DNA from: Gnetum montanum
Taxonomy: Eukaryota > Streptophyta > Gnetopsida > Gnetales > Gnetaceae
Length of the DNA: 22,656 nt
Reading direction: 5' to 3'
NCBI GenBank assembly: GCA_015680685.1
Contig: MNCI01037770.1
Coordinates: forward strand, 1 to 22,656
Under the pieces are notes generated by a model, which searched no databases, had not been told where the DNA came from, and saw only the letters and a program-made list of their open reading frames with translations. Both the position numbers and the translations under genes were made by a program. Below, one piece after another: positions 19,608-22,656 of the stretch (position 1 is the first letter of the stretch; each line of letters starts with the position of its first letter).

Positions 19608-20838
19608 ATGGCTCCCCGTTTAATTGGCAAGGGCAAAAACATGGATAACAAGCACCTTTTCTTACCATTGTCTATCAATGGACCACACGGGGCCATTCAA
19701 CGAGAAATCAATCTAGAATCCATTAATCTAGACTCATCATCAACTTATGATAATTTTGTGGCATTAACAAAAGAGACACTTCATTGCTTTAAGGAAATGA
19801 TGAAAACTTTGGACTTAAAGGCTAACAACATCATAGAAGATCCCCTCGCCGAAGTACCCATTACTATGTACGATGGAAAAGTTAAAATATTAAGACTGAG
19901 TACTCTATTAAATCTGCAACTAGCCAGTGACATAGCTCAAGTGCTGAAAGATAACATGAAAGAATTAGCTTGGTCCTATATTGATATGCTAGGACTAGAC
20001 CCTTGAATAGTCCAGCATAACATCATCCTTGATCCAAAACTTAGACTAGTGAAACAAAAAGCATGAAAGGTTAAACCTGAGGTAGAGCTAGCATTTCGTA
20101 ATGAAATCATGAAGCTTTACAAAGCTGATTTCATCCAAGATGTTGACTACATCGATTGGGTGTCCAACATGGTTATAGTCCCAAAGAAGAACAAGAGCAT
20201 TTGCGTATGCATTGACTTCCTTGACCTCAACATAGCAACCATAAAAGATGACTTCCCGTTACCCAGTATTGATCAACTTGTCGATTCAACTGCTAGACAT
20301 GCATTGTTGTCCTTTATGGATGGATTCTCAAGATACAACCAGATTAGGATCAACCCAAAACATCAACTCAGGACAACCTTCATGACACCATGGGGTACAT
20401 TCTATTATACAATGATGTCGTTCAGTCTAAAAAATGCCAGTGCTACATATCAATAAGCGAGGACATATATCTTTAGTGATTATATGCTTAATTCGCTCAA
20501 TGCTTATGTAGATGACATCACAGTCAAGTCAAAAAAAAACTAAGCAACACGTCAATGATCTAGACTTGGTGCTTAAACGTTACCTCAAGTATGAGCTTAG
20601 ACTTAACCCAAAGAAATGTGTCTTTGGAGTCAAAATAGGAAAAATGTTTAGGTTCATAGTATCTGAAACAAGGATATGAGTAGATCTTGATAAGGTTGAT
20701 GCAATAACAAATTTAAAACCACCTACCAACCTTACCAAACTATGTGGTCTACAAGGTATATTATAGTTTATTAGGTGCTTCATTGAAAAATTGATGGACA
20801 AGTTGAAACCCATGCAGCATTTATTGCATAAAAATTTC
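19608..20838 (+). pseudogene. Reverse transcriptase, element B
   Basis: Open from 19608 (MAPRLIGKGKNMD) to TGA at 20004. The pre-RT region has VLKDNMKELAWSYIDMLGLD, typical of Tat-type pol. RT motifs follow: SNMVIVPKKNKSICVCIDF, DDFPLPSIDQLVD, SFMDGFSRYNQIRI (first catalytic Asp), TPWGTFYYTMM, SLKNASATYQ, and YVDD at 20505-20516 with both catalytic Asp. Stops at TGA 20004, TGA near 20065 and TAA near 20454, and a shift at the A-run near 20531, break it. The thumb region LNPKKCVFGV follows in another frame. It copies element RNA into cDNA in live relatives. Confidence 0.85.
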
Positions 20839-21340
20839 CATTTTTAATGTACTCAATAGTGCTAGGAAGCCTTTGAGAACATGAAAATGGCACTAGCTCA
20901 ACTACCGACACTTTATCCCTTGCAAAACAACAAACCTTTCTACATATACCTTGCGACATCAGATTCATCTATCACATCTATGCTTTCTTAGAAATGAGAA
21001 GATGGAACCAAAATCCCTGTCTACTACCTAAGCCATGCCTTAATGGCCTACGAACAGAGATATAATGATGTGGAGAGGTCATGTCTAGTCCTTATCTTTT
21101 CCTTGAAGATGTGGTGACATTATCCCTTCTGTAACCAAGTCAACATTATTTGTAAATACAATGTGCTTAGAGCTATCGCCAATAACATTTATGAATCAAG
21201 CAAGATAGCTAGATGGAAGGCGATGATTGCTGAGTTTGACCTATGCTACATAGCTAAATATTCCACAAAGGTTCAAGAAATAGTCAATCAAATGACCACC
21301 TCACTGATGCAAGACCAAGCAATAATCAACCCTAAGTACC
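20839..21340 (+). pseudogene. First RNase H (retroviral type), element B, degenerate
   Basis: Frames carry EAFENMKMALAQLPTL, FYIYLATSDSSI, VYYLSHALMAYEQRYNDVE and IARWKAMIAEFDLCY, the order of the RNase H domain directly after RT in Ty3/gypsy elements. The usual first catalytic Asp is not seen (YLATSDSSI in its place), which agrees with the degenerate connection-like RNase H known in the Tat lineage. Several stops near 20845-20990 and 21113. Confidence 0.65.
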
Positions 21341-21378
21341 CTGATGAGAACATGAACACCATACACATCGTGCCCGAA

Positions 21379-21687
21379 AACTACGATGCAACCTTATACT
21401 TTGATGAAGCATCAACCTCCCAAGGAGGAAGTGCCGTAGCCATCATAACTTATCCCTCTGGAGAGATTCAACCCTCTTCCTATCAATTAAACTTTCCTTG
21501 TACCAACAATGTGGTAGAGTACAAAGGTCTTCTTAGAGGTCTTATGGTAGCACTAGCTTTAGGAATCACATGGCTCGTGGGTCGAGATGAATCACAACTA
21601 GTAATCAATCAGCTCACGGATGTTTTGACAGGCAAATATTCACATTTACAACCATACTATGACTTAACTAAACACTTGCTAAAATAG
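21379..21687 (+). pseudogene. Second RNase H (Tat-lineage type), element B
   Basis: Continuous frame with ATLYFDEASTSQGGSAVAII (catalytic Asp at 21403-21405), FPCTNNVVEYKGLLRGLMVA (catalytic Glu) and GRDESQLVINQL (catalytic Asp). This pattern is that of the additional RNase H acquired by Tat/Ogre elements, which takes over RNA removal during cDNA synthesis. It ends at TAG (21685-21687). The upstream piece from 21163 is in the same frame. The three acidic residues are intact. Confidence 0.75.
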
Positions 21688-21702
21688 TTAACAAAAATAG
21701 AC

Positions 21703-22656
21703 GTGCAACATGTTCCCAGAAATGAAAATACCATCACAGATGCACTTGCAACACTAGCCTTAAACATTACACCTGACATGTTTCATGTGCTGCCTAGTTC
21801 CATAACGAACTATGCCAAACCCATAATTGACACTCTAGATGACATACCTATAGCATCCTTTAGTACCACACATGTAGTAGAATGGTATGATGACATAAAA
21901 GAGTACCTTCTACGTGGTGAACTACCACAACATCTAACAAGTGCTCAAAGAGACGTGGTTCAAAAACGTTCTCGACAATATGCGTTAATAGGAAATATGT
22001 TATGTCATAGATCCTATGAAGGAATTTTGTTAGTATGTGTTAGTAGCATTGACGGTCACACAATCGTGGAGCAAGTTCATGAAGGACTTTGTGGAGGACA
22101 CATAGCGCCTAAGGAAATGGCAAAGAAAATTAGAAGTTTAGGCTATTATTGGCCACACATGGAGTACGATTGTTTCTCCAAGGTCAAAATGTGCAACATC
22201 TGTTAGAAGCATGGTAATTTAATACATATGCCACCTAGTGAGTTACATACAACACAAATCACATGGCCTTTTCAGAAATGGGGGTTAGACATCATCAGAT
22301 CGATAACTCCCCTATCTTCAGTAGGACATAGCTTCATCATCACCGCAACTAAATACTTTAAAAAATGGGTAGAATCTATTCCCCATAGGAAGACCACATT
22401 CAAATAAGTGTGCAATTTCATACTCAAAAACATTGTAACCCATTTTGGCATCCCAATGACCATAATCATCGATAACGGGCCATAGTTCAACAGTGCCGAA
22501 ACCAAAAACTTCTGTGAGATCCTAGGAATCAAACACTCATTCTCATCACCATATTATCCAAAAAACAATGGTCAAGAAGAGTCCAAAAATAAAAATATCA
22601 TCATTGTGCTAAAGAAAATGCTTCATCAGAGCAAAAGAAGATGGCATGAACAGTTA
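21703..22656 (+). pseudogene. Integrase, element B, cut by window end
   Basis: An open link region (QHVPRNENTITDALATLAL) leads to the zinc-binding HHCC module: VHEGLCGGHIAP with two His, LGYYWPHMEYDC and CNIC with the Cys pair. A TAG follows at 22204. The catalytic core has WGLDII (first Asp), IIDNGP then TAG then FNS (second Asp), and PYYPKNNGQEESKNK (Glu). All three acidic residues are visible, but stops at 22204, near 22407 and near 22484 break the frame. It would insert the cDNA into the genome. The C-terminal part is outside the window. Confidence 0.8.

Larger units (their letters stand above)
6642..22656 (+). mobile_element. Element B: decayed Tat/Ogre-like Ty3/gypsy retrotransposon, 3' end outside window
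   Basis: Order on the plus strand: 5' LTR (6642-8829), primer-binding-site-like sequence, leader, gag N-terminal region (9569), gag core (10601), zinc knuckle (about 11681), Pro-rich repeat, protease (to about 13690), 27-bp array, antisense gene on the minus strand (18005-14325), three tandem arrays, RT (from 19608), RNase H, second RNase H, and integrase running off at 22656. The second, extra RNase H after a degenerate first one is a known mark of the Tat lineage. Protease and RT are about 6 kb apart, so a sense product would need splicing or separate expression. All domains carry stops or shifts. Confidence 0.8.

Noticed and set aside
1-22656. A large inverted duplication explaining the head-to-head copies
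   Set aside because: A and B differ strongly in sequence, repeat units and exon content, and an LTR-like boundary separates them; nested insertion of related elements fits better.

Overview
This window looks like plant nuclear DNA made almost entirely of old, decayed Ty3/gypsy LTR retrotransposon. No intact host gene, RNA gene, CRISPR array or bacterial feature is visible. The pol domains (RT with a YVDD box, a decayed RNase H followed by a second RNase H of the kind known from the plant Tat/Ogre lineage, then an HHCC/DDE integrase) and the gag C-X2-H-X4-H-X4-C knuckle place the elements in or near Tat/Ogre. The species cannot be told from the sequence. The many in-frame TAG/TGA/TAA codons and CpG-type changes fit long residence in methylated DNA.

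Two diverged copies of one element family lie head to head. Copy A (1-6641) has gag and protease on the minus strand, and its leader ends abruptly at 6641. Copy B starts at 6642 on the plus strand. It has a ~2.19 kb LTR (6642-8829, TG...CA, with a TATA box), a degenerate tRNA-Met-like primer-binding site, a leader, a gag N-terminal region, gag, protease, then a ~6 kb insert-like block, then RT, RNase H, a second RNase H and the first part of integrase, which runs off the window. The simplest reading is that B jumped into A's 5' region.

The most notable feature is a second gene on the strand opposite gag-pol, just downstream of protease in BOTH copies (1-2708 plus in A; 18005-14325 minus in B). 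The two genes align along their length: a conserved globular region, a coiled-coil exon and an acidic tail. At least five introns sit at matching places with recognisable GT/AG signals. In B this antisense gene separates protease from RT, where Ogre elements are known to have an intron. An antisense gene can keep its introns through retrotransposition, because the sense genomic RNA is never spliced at them.

Between protease and the end of the antisense gene both copies carry a minisatellite with an exact 27-bp period. It reads as a nine-residue repeat with an Arg codon in each unit, decayed into the products expected of CpG deamination. The LTR of B and the region upstream of its antisense gene share a GGTCAYGCTG motif, organised in three tandem arrays of different period (about 181, 17 and 111 bp). 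Five in-frame TAG codons fall at the same aligned codon in A and B.
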